The notes under the pieces: generated by a model | The model's database searches: none | Told to the model about the DNA's origin: nothing | Seen by the model: the letters and a program-made list of their open reading frames with translations, nothing else | Position numbers and translations under genes: made by a program | Shown: piece after piece, positions 55,033 through 63,810 of the stretch | Layout: every line of letters begins with the position of its first letter | Numbering within the stretch: the stretch's first letter is position 1 | Source: Streptococcus suis | Lineage (GTDB): Bacteria; Bacillota; Bacilli; Lactobacillales; Streptococcaceae | Length of the DNA: 64,000 bases | Assembly (NCBI RefSeq): GCF_017601095.1 | Contig: NZ_JAGFUX010000009.1 | Coordinates: forward strand, 17,331 to 81,330 | Direction: 5' to 3'

Positions 55033-55728
55033 ATGCGCAAAGTTCAATTTTTTCTATTGGTAGAATCGATCATCTTTACCCTAGCCTTTTTTGACGTATT
55101 GGCTAGCCAACAAGCCCGCAGTTTGCTTTTTATGGCATTTGTTATCTTGGGCTTGTGGTATCTTTTGGGGCGTCGGCAAGGAAATATCCTCCTCTTAACA
55201 GGGATTTACTTGATTTTTTTGGTTTTTTTGCTCAACCCCTTCTTTATTTTAGGGATTATTCTACTTATTGTTTACATTTTTTTCAATTTTTTCTCTCGTT
55301 ACCAAAAGCAAAACCAATACACCCATTTGGTTTTTGAAGATACGGCTTTGGCAGTCAAACGGGATAAAAATCTCTGGTTTGGAAACCAAGACCATCACTA
55401 TGATCAATTCGGATACAAAGATATTAATATGATCCGACTCTTTGGAAATGATGTGATAGACCTGGATGAAACTGTCTTGACAGGGCGAGACAACATTTTT
55501 GTTGTTCGCAAAACATTTGGAAAAACCAAGATTATCGTACCAATCGATGTGGAAGTTTCCCTGTCGGCATCCAGTATCTATGGCAGTGTTCGATTTATGG
55601 GACAACCTCAGCTAGATTTGCGAAATGAAAATGTTTCCTTATCCAGTCCCAATTATTTGCAATCGCATAAGCGGATAAAAATCGTTGTCAATTCGATTTT
55701 GGGTGATGTGGAGGTGGTAAGCGTATGA
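55033..55728 (+). CDS. liaF: LiaF, membrane inhibitor of the LiaSR system
   Basis: Membrane protein (231 residues) that keeps the LiaS sensor off until envelope stress. Four hydrophobic helices in the first 100 residues (about 8-25, 30-48, 52-72, 75-95) and a cytoplasmic or surface C-terminal domain with FGYKDINMIRLFGNDVIDL and VSLSASSIYGSVRF, typical of LiaF (YvqF). ATG 55033 has GGGA upstream; in-frame codons further upstream lie within the promoter. Overlaps liaS by 4 bases. Confidence 0.88.
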   Translation: MRKVQFFLLVESIIFTLAFFDVLASQQARSLLFMAFVILGLWYLLGRRQGNILLLTGIYLIFLVFLLNPFFILGIILLIVYIFFNFFSRYQKQNQYTHLVFEDTALAVKRDKNLWFGNQDHHYDQFGYKDINMIRLFGNDVIDLDETVLTGRDNIFVVRKTFGKTKIIVPIDVEVSLSASSIYGSVRFMGQPQLDLRNENVSLSSPNYLQSHKRIKIVVNSILGDVEVVSV

Positions 55729-56729
55729 TGAAAGCAGGTCGTCTCCTCCTCTACGTTTGGTATGCTATCCTCTTGGTTCTTGTTGTATTGGCAGCTATTT
55801 TCCCCCTTCTAGAACACCCTCTCATGGATGTCACTTTTTGGGTTGAAACAGATCAACTTGTTTTCACCATTGTCATCCTCATCATCGTCCTGTCAATATT
55901 TCTTTGGATTTTTGTTCAATCTTCGGTCTTGCTTGCAACCCGCTCCATGCGCCAAAAAATGAAGTTGATTTTGCAAAACAAACCCGTTTTTTCACAGGCG
56001 GAAGAAGAGGAAGAATTAGTAGCCTTGTCTGAAAAAGTCCGCATGTTGACCCGTCAAGTACAGCTAGTTGATAATTTGGATTTGGTGAAACGAGAGGAGA
56101 TTGTTGAAGGGGAACGTAAACGGATTGCCCGAGAATTACATGATACAGTCAGTCAGGAATTGTTCGCAAGCTCTATGATACTATCAGGGATTGCAGGAAA
56201 TCTGACCAGTATAGATGCAGCAACTCTGCAGACCCAATTAGTCTCAGTCAAGGAAATGTTGGAATCAGCTCAGAAAGATTTGCGCATCTTGCTTCTCCAT
56301 TTACGTCCAAGTGAGTTGGACGGTCGTAATCTGGTTGACGGATTTGAATTGATTTTACGCGAAGTTGAAGATAAGAGTTCTATTCAAGTCCATTTTCAGC
56401 ACCAGGTGGACCAATTACCCAAGGCGATTGAAGACCATCTCTTCCGAATTGCCCAAGAAATTATCAGCAACGCCCTTCGTCATGCCAAGGCCCAGCATTT
56501 GGATGTGTTTCTCATTCAGAAGGAAGCAGAGCTACAACTGAAAATTACAGACGATGGCATCGGAATGCAGGTAGAGCAAGAAGAAGAGGTCAGCTATGGG
56601 CTGAAAAATATTCAGGAACGAGTAGAAGATATGGCAGGAACTATCAAAATACGGACAGCGCCTCAAAAAGGTGTTTCCCTTGATATCCGTATTCCCTTAT
56701 TGAAAGGAAAAGAACATGAAGAAGATTAG
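55725..56729 (+). CDS. liaS: LiaS, sensor histidine kinase
   Basis: NarL-type sensor kinase (334 residues) for cell-envelope stress. Two TM helices (about 9-27 and 45-67) flank a very short extracellular loop, the intramembrane-sensing layout. HisKA_3 dimerisation domain with RIARELHDTVSQELF, phosphorylated His about residue 140; HATPase with EIISNALRHAKA near 246 and ITDDGIGM near 270. Coupled to liaF (4-base overlap) and to liaR (14-base overlap). Confidence 0.93.
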   Translation: MMKAGRLLLYVWYAILLVLVVLAAIFPLLEHPLMDVTFWVETDQLVFTIVILIIVLSIFLWIFVQSSVLLATRSMRQKMKLILQNKPVFSQAEEEEELVALSEKVRMLTRQVQLVDNLDLVKREEIVEGERKRIARELHDTVSQELFASSMILSGIAGNLTSIDAATLQTQLVSVKEMLESAQKDLRILLLHLRPSELDGRNLVDGFELILREVEDKSSIQVHFQHQVDQLPKAIEDHLFRIAQEIISNALRHAKAQHLDVFLIQKEAELQLKITDDGIGMQVEQEEEVSYGLKNIQERVEDMAGTIKIRTAPQKGVSLDIRIPLLKGKEHEED

Positions 56730-57357
56730 TGTGCTCTTGGTTGATGACCACCAGATGGTTAGACTGGGATTGAAAAGTTATCTCAATCTGCAAGCCAATG
56801 TAGAAGTGATTGCAGAAGCTGAAGATGGACAAGAAGGACTGGAAAAAGCCCTGAGCCTTCGTCCAGATGTTATTTTGATGGATTTGGTCATGCCCAAGAT
56901 GACGGGAGTGGAAGCAACGCTTGAGATTCTTTCTCAGTGGAAGGAAGCCAAAATTGTAATCCTGACGTCTTACCTAGATAACGCCAAGATCTATCCAGTC
57001 CTAGAAGCTGGGGCAAGAGGCTACATGTTGAAAACATCGAGTGCGGATGAGATATTGCGGGCGATTGAAAAAGTAGCAGACGGTCAATTTGCCATTGAAA
57101 CGGAAGTAGAGAAGAAAGTTGAAGATCAAAAACGCCACCCAAATCTCCATGATGATCTGACAGCGCGTGAACGGGAAATTCTTTCTTTATTAGCCAAGGG
57201 TTACGATAATCAGCGCATAGCCGATGAATCTTTTATCTCCCTCAAAACCGTTAAAACCCATGTTTCCAATATTCTTTCCAAATTGGAAGTTAGTGACCGG
57301 ACGCAAGCAGTAGTTTATGCCTTTCAACATGGCCTAGTAGCGCAAGATGCAGAATAG
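56716..57357 (+). CDS. liaR: LiaR, NarL-family response regulator
   Basis: Transcription factor (213 residues) activated by LiaS. Receiver domain with LLVDDHQMV, phospho-accepting Asp in VILMDLVMPK (about residue 55) and conserved Thr/Lys (LTSYLDN); C-terminal LuxR-type helix-turn-helix with LTAREREILSLLAKGYDN and IADESFISLKTVKTHVSNIL (about 150-205). Ends 10 bases before a promoter/terminator overlap. Likely regulates lia and wall-stress genes. Confidence 0.95.
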   Translation: MKKISVLLVDDHQMVRLGLKSYLNLQANVEVIAEAEDGQEGLEKALSLRPDVILMDLVMPKMTGVEATLEILSQWKEAKIVILTSYLDNAKIYPVLEAGARGYMLKTSSADEILRAIEKVADGQFAIETEVEKKVEDQKRHPNLHDDLTAREREILSLLAKGYDNQRIADESFISLKTVKTHVSNILSKLEVSDRTQAVVYAFQHGLVAQDAE

Positions 57358-57396
57358 TGGTATAATGGGAAAATATGATAATTTTCCCATTTTTTG
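57358..57396 (+). terminator. Terminator of liaFSR overlapping a promoter -10
   Basis: ATGGGAAAAT (57365-57374) and ATTTTCCCAT (57381-57390) with a 6-nt loop and TTTTTT. TGG-TATAAT (57358-57366) overlaps the stem, so a start near 57373 would lie inside the hairpin and escape termination. Confidence 0.8.
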
Positions 57397-57429
57397 GTCA
57401 AATATAGACCCTTGGAAGGACGGAAACAG

Positions 57430-58830
57430 ATGGATGCAAAATTAAAATACAGAGCAAAAAAGATTAAAATTATTTTCTTCGATATTGACGATACCTTGCG
57501 CATCAAAGATACAGGCTACATGCCCGAGTCGATTCGACAGGTGTTTGCTTCTTTGAAGAAAAAGGGGATTCTGACTGGAATTGCTTCTGGTCGTGCCATT
57601 TACGGCCTGGTTCCTGAAATCAAGGCCTTGGAACCTGATTATTTTGCCATGATCAACGGTTCCTACGTTGTAGATGCCAAGGGGAATTTTCTTCGTAAGG
57701 CAGTCATGTCCAAAGAGCTGATTCAAGAAGCCTTGGATTGGATGGCATGTCAAGGAGTCGATTACGGTATGATGGGTGGCGAGTCAGCTGCCATTTCTAC
57801 ACGGGATCAGCGAATTAGCGCTGCCATTGATCCAATTTATGAAAATCTCCCAACGGACCCTGATTTTTACAAGGAAGAGGATGTCTATCAACTGATTACC
57901 TTTGAACAAACTGGTAAGGAAGTTCAATTGCCCGAGAACCTACAAGACCGTTTGCGTAGTGTGCGTTGGCATGAGATTTCATCTGATATCGTCTTGCATT
58001 CAGCTTCAAAAGCGGCAGGGGTTGCGGCTGTTGTTGAAAAATTGGGTTTGAAACCAGAAAATGTCCTCGTTTTCGGTGATGGGCTAAACGATTTGGAAGT
58101 CTTTGATTATGCAGGTATCAGTATTGCAATGGGAGATTCGCATCCTGAATTGCAGAAAAAAGCAGATTATATTACAAAAAAAGTAGAAGAAGATGGCATC
58201 TTTGATGCCTTGGAGAAATTAGGAATGGTTGAGAAAGAAAAAACATATCCCCAATTAAATCTGGCAACAGCAGAGGGACCGGTTGCGACGATTCATACCA
58301 ATCATGGTGACTTGCGAATCCAGCTCTTCCCGGAACAAGCGCCCAAGACTGTTGCGAACTTTGTAGCCCTTGCCAAGGATGGATACTATGATGGCGTCAT
58401 CTTCCACCGTATCATTCAAGATTTCATGATTCAAGGAGGTGACCCAACCGGAACAGGTATGGGTGGTGAGTCCATCTATGGGGAATCATTTGAAGATGAA
58501 TTTTCAATGGAAGTCTACAACCTCCGTGGAGCCTTATCAATGGCGAATGCTGGACCAAATACAAACGGCAGCCAATTCTTTATTGTACAAGCTGACAAAG
58601 CACCATACGCCAAAAAAGAATTGGAACGTGGTGGTTGGCCAGCGGAAATTGCAGCAGCCTATGCCGAACAGGGCGGGACACCACATTTGGACCAACGCCA
58701 TACTGTTTTTGGCCACCTTGTTGACCAAGAATCATTTGAGGTTTTGGATGCAATTGCAAATGTCGAAACTGGTTCGATGGATAAACCAGTGGAAGATGTA
58801 GTCATTCTTGGAGTTGAAATCGAGGACTAA
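57430..58830 (+). CDS. Bifunctional HAD-IIB phosphatase and cyclophilin peptidyl-prolyl isomerase
   Basis: Fusion of 466 residues. Part 1 (about 1-260) is a Cof-type HAD hydrolase: FFDIDDTL near residue 17 with the nucleophile Asp, Thr/Lys later, and [11 protein letters not shown] near 217. Part 2 (about 275-466) is a cyclophilin with [35 protein letters not shown], and NTNGSQFFI. Substrates unknown. ATG 57430 follows AAGGACGG. The two-domain arrangement is known from streptococci and lactococci. Starts the operon with cvfD, which follows after one base. Confidence 0.9.
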   Translation: MDAKLKYRAKKIKIIFFDIDDTLRIKDTGYMPESIRQVFASLKKKGILTGIASGRAIYGLVPEIKALEPDYFAMINGSYVVDAKGNFLRKAVMSKELIQEALDWMACQGVDYGMMGGESAAISTRDQRISAAIDPIYENLPTDPDFYKEEDVYQLITFEQTGKEVQLPENLQDRLRSVRWHEISSDIVLHSASKAAGVAAVVEKLGLKPENVLVFGDGLNDLEVFDYAGISIAMGDSHPELQKKADYITKKVEEDGIFDALEKLGMVEKEKTYPQLNLATAEGPVATIHTNHGDLRIQLFPEQAPKTVANFVALAKDGYYDGVIFHRIIQDFMIQGGDPTGTGMGGESIYGESFEDEFSMEVYNLRGALSMANAGPNTNGSQFFIVQADKAPYAKKELERGGWPAEIAAAYAEQGGTPHLDQRHTVFGHLVDQESFEVLDAIANVETGSMDKPVEDVVILGVEIED

Positions 58831-58831
58831 T

Positions 58832-59197
58832 ATGAAAATCGGAGACAAAATAGCAGGCAAGGTGACAGGCATTCAACCCTATGGTGCCTTTGTCGAATTA
58901 GAAGATGGGACAAGCGGCTTGATCCACATTTCAGAAATTAAGACTGGGTTTGTCGATAATATCTATGAACAAGTCTCCTTGGGTCAAGAAGTATTGGTAC
59001 AGGTAGTGGACTTAGATGAGTACACGGGTAAGGCAAGTCTTTCCATCCGAACCCTGGAAGAGGAAAAACAGAAAATTCCACGCCATCATCGGTTCACCAG
59101 TGACCGCCATAAGACAGGTTTTGCTCCCTTGGGGCAAGCCCTGCCTGGCTGGGTCAAAGAATCAGTTGCATTTTTAAAAGAAAAAAAGAAGGGGTGA
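58832..59197 (+). CDS. cvfD: CvfD/YabR-like S1 RNA-binding protein
   Basis: Small S1-domain protein (121 residues), a post-transcriptional regulator of virulence and stress in pneumococcus. S1 fold from residue 1: MKIGDKIAGKVTGIQPYGAFVELEDG and GLIHISEI, VDNIYEQVSLGQEVLVQVVDLD, then a basic C-terminal tail. ATG 58832 is one base past the previous stop and has GAGGA upstream. Other in-frame starts upstream lie within the previous gene. Terminator facing cysK follows. Confidence 0.88.
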   Translation: MKIGDKIAGKVTGIQPYGAFVELEDGTSGLIHISEIKTGFVDNIYEQVSLGQEVLVQVVDLDEYTGKASLSIRTLEEEKQKIPRHHRFTSDRHKTGFAPLGQALPGWVKESVAFLKEKKKG

Positions 59198-59212
59198 CCT
59201 TCTTTTTTTATG
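59181..59212. terminator. Bidirectional terminator between cvfD and cysK
   Basis: AAAAAGAAGG (59183-59192) and CCTTCTTTTT (59198-59207), A- and T-tails on both sides; overlaps the cvfD stop codon. Confidence 0.85.
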
Positions 59213-60134
59213 CTTCAAAATCATAGAGTGCTGTTGAAAGATAGCGCTCACCGTTATCGGCTAAAATAGCTAATACTTTTTTGCCTGCACCCAGTTCTTT
59301 TGCGACTTCAATTGCTGCATGGATGGCTGCACCTGAAGAAATACCTACCAAGAACCCTTCCTGGCCACCGATTGCACGTCCTGTTGCAAGTGCATCGTCA
59401 GACTTGACACGAATGATGCCATCGTAAGCGGTTGTGTCTAAGGTTTCCGGAATAAAGCCGGCTGAAATTCCTTGTATTTTGTGTGGTCCAGGTGCTTCCC
59501 CAGAGAGTACGGCAGATTCATCCGCTTCAACTGCGTAGATTGCAATATTTGGATTTGCTGCCTTCAAAACATGGGATATGCCAGAGACAGTTCCACCAGT
59601 ACCAACACCAGAAACGAAAGCATCTAGGCCAGTTGGACCAAAGTCTTTCAAAATTTCTTGCCCTGTTGTATCCTCGTGAACTTTTGGATTGGATGGATTA
59701 GCGAATTGGAAGGGCACCCAGCCATTTTGTTCTTCAGCAATTTCTTTTGCTTTCGCGATAGCTCCCTTCATCCCTTCGCTCCCTGGTGTAAGAACCAACT
59801 CCGCACCGTAGGCTTGGATGATTTTGCGGCGTTCCACACTCATGGTTTCAGGCATGACGATGATTACCTTGTAGCCTTTGGCAGCCCCAACCCAAGCTAA
59901 ACCGATACCAGTATTGCCGCTGGTAGGTTCCACGATGGTGTCACCAGGCTTGATGATCCCAGTCTTTTCCGCATCTTCAATCATAGCTAAAGCGATGCGG
60001 TCTTTAACTGATGAGCCAGGGTTGAAAGCTTCCAGCTTTACATAGACCTCAGCAGCACCTTCAGGCACTAGGGAGTTGAGTTTGATGATTGGGGTGTTTC
60101 CGACTAATTGGGTAATTGATTGGTAAATGGCCAT
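59208..60134 (-). CDS. cysK: Cysteine synthase A (O-acetylserine sulfhydrylase)
   Basis: PLP enzyme (308 residues) forming cysteine from O-acetylserine and sulfide. PLP lysine in [11 protein letters not shown] near residue 44, substrate loop [17 protein letters not shown] near 70, phosphate-binding GTGGTVSG near 180, and SSGAA near 270. A sulfide specific loop [11 protein letters not shown] is seen. Minus strand, transcribed from TTTACA-17-TATAAT at 60190-60162. GGAGGT precedes the start. No riboswitch-like leader. Terminators lie on both sides. Confidence 0.95.
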   Translation of the reverse strand: MAIYQSITQLVGNTPIIKLNSLVPEGAAEVYVKLEAFNPGSSVKDRIALAMIEDAEKTGIIKPGDTIVEPTSGNTGIGLAWVGAAKGYKVIIVMPETMSVERRKIIQAYGAELVLTPGSEGMKGAIAKAKEIAEEQNGWVPFQFANPSNPKVHEDTTGQEILKDFGPTGLDAFVSGVGTGGTVSGISHVLKAANPNIAIYAVEADESAVLSGEAPGPHKIQGISAGFIPETLDTTAYDGIIRVKSDDALATGRAIGGQEGFLVGISSGAAIHAAIEVAKELGAGKKVLAILADNGERYLSTALYDFEA

Positions 60135-60161
60135 AGGGCACCTCCACTTGAATTTGCTTCT

Positions 60162-60190
60162 ATTATAAGAAGAAATTTAGCTCATGTAAA
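60162..60190 (-). promoter_or_regulatory. cysK promoter
   Basis: On the minus strand TTTACA (60190-60185), 17-bp spacer, TATAAT (60167-60162). Confidence 0.7.
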
Positions 60191-60194
60191 ATAT

Positions 60195-60224
60195 AAAAAA
60201 GCTATCACTTTGATAGCTTTTTTT
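60195..60224. terminator. Terminator between yigZ and cysK
   Basis: AAAAAAGCTATCA (60195-60207) and TGATAGCTTTTTT (60211-60223) with a short CTT loop; ends at the yigZ stop codon. Confidence 0.85.
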
Positions 60225-60855
60225 AATGAATCGGAATTTCAACCACCCTAGGCTCAGCTACTTGACCAGTAACTTTACCATGATAAAATTCGGTCAAGCT
60301 AGCAAGAACAGGCTCAACTGCTTGTTTATCAACGAAGATGAGGGTGTCTACACCTGTATTAAATTGGGTGTCGAACTCTTCTAGTTGCCATTCCGCTCGC
60401 CAGTTAGCAAATTCCTGGTATTGGGCATAGGTCAGAGCAATGGCAATCCCTTCCAGCTCCTTGACTTCAACCATCCCGATTTCTTTGACTGCCTTTGCCA
60501 CAGCTCCAGCGTATGCACGAATAAGGCCTCCAGCACCCAGTTTGATACCGCCGAAATAGCGGGTCACAACCGCCACCACATTGGTCAGCTGGTGATTTTC
60601 TAAAACGGTCAGCATTGGAACGCCAGCAGTTCCAGACGGCTCCCCGTCATCCGAGGACCGTTTGATTTCCATATTTTCCCCAAGGATAAAAGCAGAGCAG
60701 TTGTGGTTGGCCTTGTAATGCTCTTTCTTGATCGCGTTGATAAAGGTGCGTGCCTCTTCCTCGCTGGTCACCCGTTTCATAAAACAAATAAAGCGAGATT
60801 TTTTGATTTCCTCTTCGGCAATTCCGTCGGCTTTGATAGTCTTAAATTCTTTCAT
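60223..60855 (-). CDS. yigZ: YigZ/IMPACT family protein
   Basis: Cytoplasmic protein (210 residues) of the UPF0029/IMPACT family, whose bacterial role is unclear (ribosome or protein-quality links proposed). N-terminal domain with SRFICFMKRVTSEEEARTFI, the NHNCSAFI and GEPSGTAGVPML motifs near residue 60-80, GGIKLGAGGLIRAY near 105, and a C-terminal DUF1949-like part. Divergent from comFA with 57 bases between starts. In streptococci this gene is usually found beside comFA, as here. Confidence 0.9.
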   Translation of the reverse strand: MKEFKTIKADGIAEEEIKKSRFICFMKRVTSEEEARTFINAIKKEHYKANHNCSAFILGENMEIKRSSDDGEPSGTAGVPMLTVLENHQLTNVVAVVTRYFGGIKLGAGGLIRAYAGAVAKAVKEIGMVEVKELEGIAIALTYAQYQEFANWRAEWQLEEFDTQFNTGVDTLIFVDKQAVEPVLASLTEFYHGKVTGQVAEPRVVEIPIH

Positions 60856-60897
60856 ATAAAAATTGTACGATTTTTTTTCTCTCTTGACAAGATGGTT

Positions 60898-60905
60898 TAC
60901 GAATC
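60898..60905 (+). promoter_or_regulatory. Competence (ComX/SigX) cin-box before comFA
   Basis: TACGAATC differs by one base from the streptococcal cin-box TACGAATA, located 15 bases before the comFA ATG at 60913. A TTGACA at 60884-60889 is too close to serve as -35 for this element. Supports late competence control. Confidence 0.7.
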
Positions 60906-60912
60906 AATAAGT

Positions 60913-62217
60913 ATGAGAGATGATAACAAGTACGGTAGATGGTTTACGCAAGATCAATTAACAAGAGAAGAAATGGCCCTAGCAAGAAAACTAGAGCAAA
61001 CTACTAGTCCAAAGACATGTCAGCGATGTGGAACAGACTATGAAGAAATAGGTCGATTGCCAAATCAAGCCTATTATTGTAGAGCTTGCATCTTGTTGGG
61101 GAGGCTACGTTCTGATCAAGCCTTGTATTATTTTCCGCAAAAAAGATTTCCTGAACAATCCTACCTAAACTGGCAAGGGCAATTGTCCCCTTGGCAGGAA
61201 AAGATTTCAACTGCCCTTCAAAAACAAGTTGAAAATGGACGGCCAAGCCTGGTACATGCGGTTACAGGAGCAGGAAAGACAGAGATGATATACCAGACCA
61301 TCGACAATGTTTTGAAACAGGGTGGGGCAGTTTGTTTAGCCAGTCCGCGTGTAGATGTTTGTATTGAACTTTTTCAGCGACTTCAAAAAGACTTTACTTG
61401 TCCGATTAGCCTTCTGCACGGAGACTCAGCTGACTATTTTCGGACACCTTTGGTCATTGCTACCACACATCAATTGCTAAAATTTTACCAAGCTTTTGAT
61501 TTATTGATAATCGATGAAGTCGATGCCTTTCCCTATGTAGATAACCCCATTCTTTACCAGGCGGTTGACAATGCGCTCAAAGAAAACGGGGTAAGAGTAT
61601 TTTTGACGGCAACTGCAACAGATCGGCTTGACAAGATGGTCAGGAATGGGCAACTGGAAAGGCTTAGTTTACCAAGAAGATTTCATGGAAATCCCTTGGT
61701 TATCCCGACACCGATTTGGCTCAGTGGCCTTGAATCTTCTATTAAAAAAGCTTGTCTACCATCTAAACTGATGAAAGCTATTGTGAAGCAACAGGCGACA
61801 GGATATCCTTTGCTATTGTTTGTTGCTGAGATTGAAAGAGGCCGACAGGTTCAGGAAATCCTTGAGATGGAGTTTGGAAAAGGGAGTGTAGGCTGTGTTT
61901 CTAGTCAAACCAGTGACCGGCTAGACCAAGTCCAAGCCTTTCGAGAGGGAAAGATTAGTATTCTTATCTCTACTACGATTTTAGAAAGAGGAGTCACCTT
62001 TCCAGGAGTAGATGTTTTTGTATTAGAATCCCATCATCATATATTTACAAAATCCAGTCTCGTCCAAATTTCAGGAAGGGTTGGACGTAGTATGAATAGG
62101 CCAGATGGACTACTGTACTTTTTTCATAATGGAATAACTAGGGCCATCCAATTAGCAATCAAAGAAATTCAAGAAATGAATAAGGAGGCCAAAGATGGTC
62201 AACTGCCTTCTCTGTGA
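60913..62217 (+). CDS. comFA: ComFA, competence DNA helicase/translocase
   Basis: ATP-driven motor for single-stranded DNA uptake (434 residues). N-terminal zinc finger with CQRCG (36-39) and CRAC (59-62), DEAD-like ATPase with Walker A VTGAGKTE near 116 and IIDEVDAFPY near 199, motif III TATATD, then second lobe with QISGRVGRS near 378. Start at 60913 is chosen because the cin-box transcript begins just upstream; in-frame codons at 60892 and earlier lie upstream of it. Overlaps comFC by 23 bases. Confidence 0.93.
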   Translation: MRDDNKYGRWFTQDQLTREEMALARKLEQTTSPKTCQRCGTDYEEIGRLPNQAYYCRACILLGRLRSDQALYYFPQKRFPEQSYLNWQGQLSPWQEKISTALQKQVENGRPSLVHAVTGAGKTEMIYQTIDNVLKQGGAVCLASPRVDVCIELFQRLQKDFTCPISLLHGDSADYFRTPLVIATTHQLLKFYQAFDLLIIDEVDAFPYVDNPILYQAVDNALKENGVRVFLTATATDRLDKMVRNGQLERLSLPRRFHGNPLVIPTPIWLSGLESSIKKACLPSKLMKAIVKQQATGYPLLLFVAEIERGRQVQEILEMEFGKGSVGCVSSQTSDRLDQVQAFREGKISILISTTILERGVTFPGVDVFVLESHHHIFTKSSLVQISGRVGRSMNRPDGLLYFFHNGITRAIQLAIKEIQEMNKEAKDGQLPSL

Positions 62218-62860
62218 TCAGTCTATTTCAACAAAAGAAAGTTTCCTAAATATCTTTAGCTTTGCAAAAAGCCAGGCAAGAACTTGTCCAACCTGCATGG
62301 CGCAATTTGAGAAAATTGGTCAGAAACATTGTCCAAGTTGCTACAAATACAACGAAGAAAAAGAATGCGAAAATTGTTTGTACTGGCAAAAACAAGGCTT
62401 GCCAGCAGATCATATGGCGCTATTTCAGTATAACCAAGCGATGGCCAGCTATTTTTCACGCTATAAGTTTTTTGGTGATTATGCTTTAAGAAAAGTTTTT
62501 TCTACAGAACTTAAACAAATAGGTAGGGAATGGAAGGACTGGCAGCTAGTCCCCATTCCCCTCAGTCAAAAAAGTCTTGAAGAAAGGGGATTTAATCAAG
62601 TTGAGGCCCTGCTAGAGGAAGCTGGTTTAACCTATTACAACCTATTAGAGAAGAAAGAAACTGTCAAACAATCCAGTCTCAGCCGAAAGGAAAGACTTAA
62701 AACACAACAACCATTTTGCTTAATATCAGAAAAAATACCAGCTGAAAAGATTATTTTAATTGATGATATTTATACAACTGGCCAGACCATTCAACACGCT
62801 AGGAAAATTCTTTTGAAAGCAGGAGCGAAAACAGTCAAAAGTTTTTCAATCGCTCGTTAG
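62195..62860 (+). CDS. comFC: ComFC, competence phosphoribosyltransferase-like protein
   Basis: Competence protein (221 residues) that works with ComFA; the PRT fold is implicated in DNA uptake or coupling to recombination. N-terminal zinc-binding Cys (CLLC, CPTC, CPSC, CENC in residues 4-60) and a PRPP-binding motif IILIDDIYTTGQTI near 185. Starts within comFA (23-base overlap), RBS AAGGAGG 8 bases upstream, so co-translated. Followed by the hpf promoter. Confidence 0.93.
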   Translation: MVNCLLCDQSISTKESFLNIFSFAKSQARTCPTCMAQFEKIGQKHCPSCYKYNEEKECENCLYWQKQGLPADHMALFQYNQAMASYFSRYKFFGDYALRKVFSTELKQIGREWKDWQLVPIPLSQKSLEERGFNQVEALLEEAGLTYYNLLEKKETVKQSSLSRKERLKTQQPFCLISEKIPAEKIILIDDIYTTGQTIQHARKILLKAGAKTVKSFSIAR

Positions 62861-62867
62861 GAAACGC

Positions 62868-62895
62868 TTGCATTTTTGGAATAATATGATATAAT
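62868..62895 (+). promoter_or_regulatory. hpf promoter
   Basis: TTGCAT (62868-62873), 16-bp spacer, TATAAT (62890-62895) preceded by TGA. A cre-like AGGAAACGCTTGCA (62859-62872; 12 of 14 against TGNAARCGNWWWCA) overlaps the -35, suggesting possible CcpA influence. Confidence 0.7.
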
Positions 62896-62934
62896 AATAG
62901 TGAACAAAGGCAATAGCCTAGAAAGAGGTACAAT

Positions 62935-63474
62935 ATGATTAAATATAGTATTCGTGGAGAAAACCTTGAAGTTACAGATGCCTTGAAAGACTACGTAGAA
63001 GACAAAGTCGCAAAAATTGAAAAATATTTCAATGAAGATCAAGAACTAGATGCGAAAGTCAATTTGAAAGTATACCGAGACAAACGTGCTAAAGTCGAAG
63101 TTACTATTCTATTAGGCAGCATTACATTGCGTGCAGAAGACGTATCTCAAGAAATGTATGGCTCAATTGACCTAGTAGTTGATAAGATTGAACGCCAAAT
63201 CCGTCGCAACAAGACAAAAATTGAGCGCAAACATCGTCAAAAGATTTCAACAAGCCAAGTCTTCTCAGACGAATTCACAGACCAAGAAGTTGAAGAAGTA
63301 AAAGTAGTACGTACCAAGCAGATTGATTTGAAGCCAATGGATTTGGAAGAAGCAATCTTACAGTTAGAATTACTTGGGCATGACTTCTTTATCTACACAG
63401 ATGCAAATGACGGAACAACAAATCTTCTATATAAGAGGGAAGATGGCGACCTAGGATTACTTGAAGTAAAATAA
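62935..63474 (+). CDS. hpf: Long-form ribosome hibernation promoting factor
   Basis: Binds the decoding centre and forms 100S ribosome dimers in stationary phase (179 residues, the long Firmicutes form). N-terminal HPF/RaiA domain (about 1-100) with EVTDALKDYVEDKV and DKIERQIRRNKTK; C-terminal dimerisation domain with DEFTDQEVEEVKVVRTKQ and PMDLEEAILQLELLGHDFFIYT. Ribosome binding site AGAGGT precedes the ATG. Terminator follows before the rRNA operon. Name yfiA/raiA is a synonym. Confidence 0.95.
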   Translation: MIKYSIRGENLEVTDALKDYVEDKVAKIEKYFNEDQELDAKVNLKVYRDKRAKVEVTILLGSITLRAEDVSQEMYGSIDLVVDKIERQIRRNKTKIERKHRQKISTSQVFSDEFTDQEVEEVKVVRTKQIDLKPMDLEEAILQLELLGHDFFIYTDANDGTTNLLYKREDGDLGLLEVK

Positions 63475-63479
63475 AGTCG

Positions 63480-63512
63480 ATGAGACAGGTTTCATACCTG
63501 TCTCATTTTTTC
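63480..63512 (+). terminator. Terminator after hpf
   Basis: ATGAGACAGGT (63480-63490) and ACCTGTCTCAT (63496-63506) with a 5-nt loop, T-run after. Confidence 0.9.
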
Positions 63513-63533
63513 TGAAAAATATTAAAAAAACTC

Positions 63534-63562
63534 TTGACAATGGCCAGTTCAGGTGATAGAAT
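63534..63562 (+). promoter_or_regulatory. rRNA operon promoter P1
   Basis: TTGACA (63534-63539), 17-bp spacer, TAGAAT (63557-63562) with upstream TGA. Confidence 0.8.
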
Positions 63563-63623
63563 AAATGAGTTGTCTCTTGAAGGCGTTAATAGAAATGAAA
63601 CGAAAAAAAGTTTCAAAAAAGTG

Positions 63624-63652
63624 TTGACAAGCTTCACAAGAAATGATAAACT
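63624..63652 (+). promoter_or_regulatory. rRNA operon promoter P2
   Basis: TTGACA (63624-63629), 17-bp spacer, TAAACT (63647-63652) with upstream TGA; 90 bp after P1. The two together suit high-level rRNA transcription. Confidence 0.8.
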
Positions 63653-63810
63653 AAGATAGTTGTCGTGAGAGAGTGATAACGCACAAGACCTTTGAAAATT
63701 AAAGAAGACGAACCAAACGTGCAGGGTGATTTATCTAAGGATAAATCGTCAATGACAAAACAAAACAATAAAACGGAAAGCTAGCAATAGCTTGAGTTTG
63801 AATCAAAACT
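63653..63810 (+). promoter_or_regulatory. rRNA leader with boxA-like antitermination sequence
   Basis: The 5' leader upstream of 16S contains GACCTTTGAAAATT (63687-63700), like the boxA element bound by Nus factors. The rest (to 63810) has no gene and carries processing sequences; AGCTAGCAATAGCT-type inverted repeat at 63779-63792. Confidence 0.55.

Noticed and set aside
60703..60912. N-terminal extension of comFA
   Set aside because: It overlaps yigZ on the other strand and lies upstream of the cin-box transcript start; ComFA homology begins after 60913.
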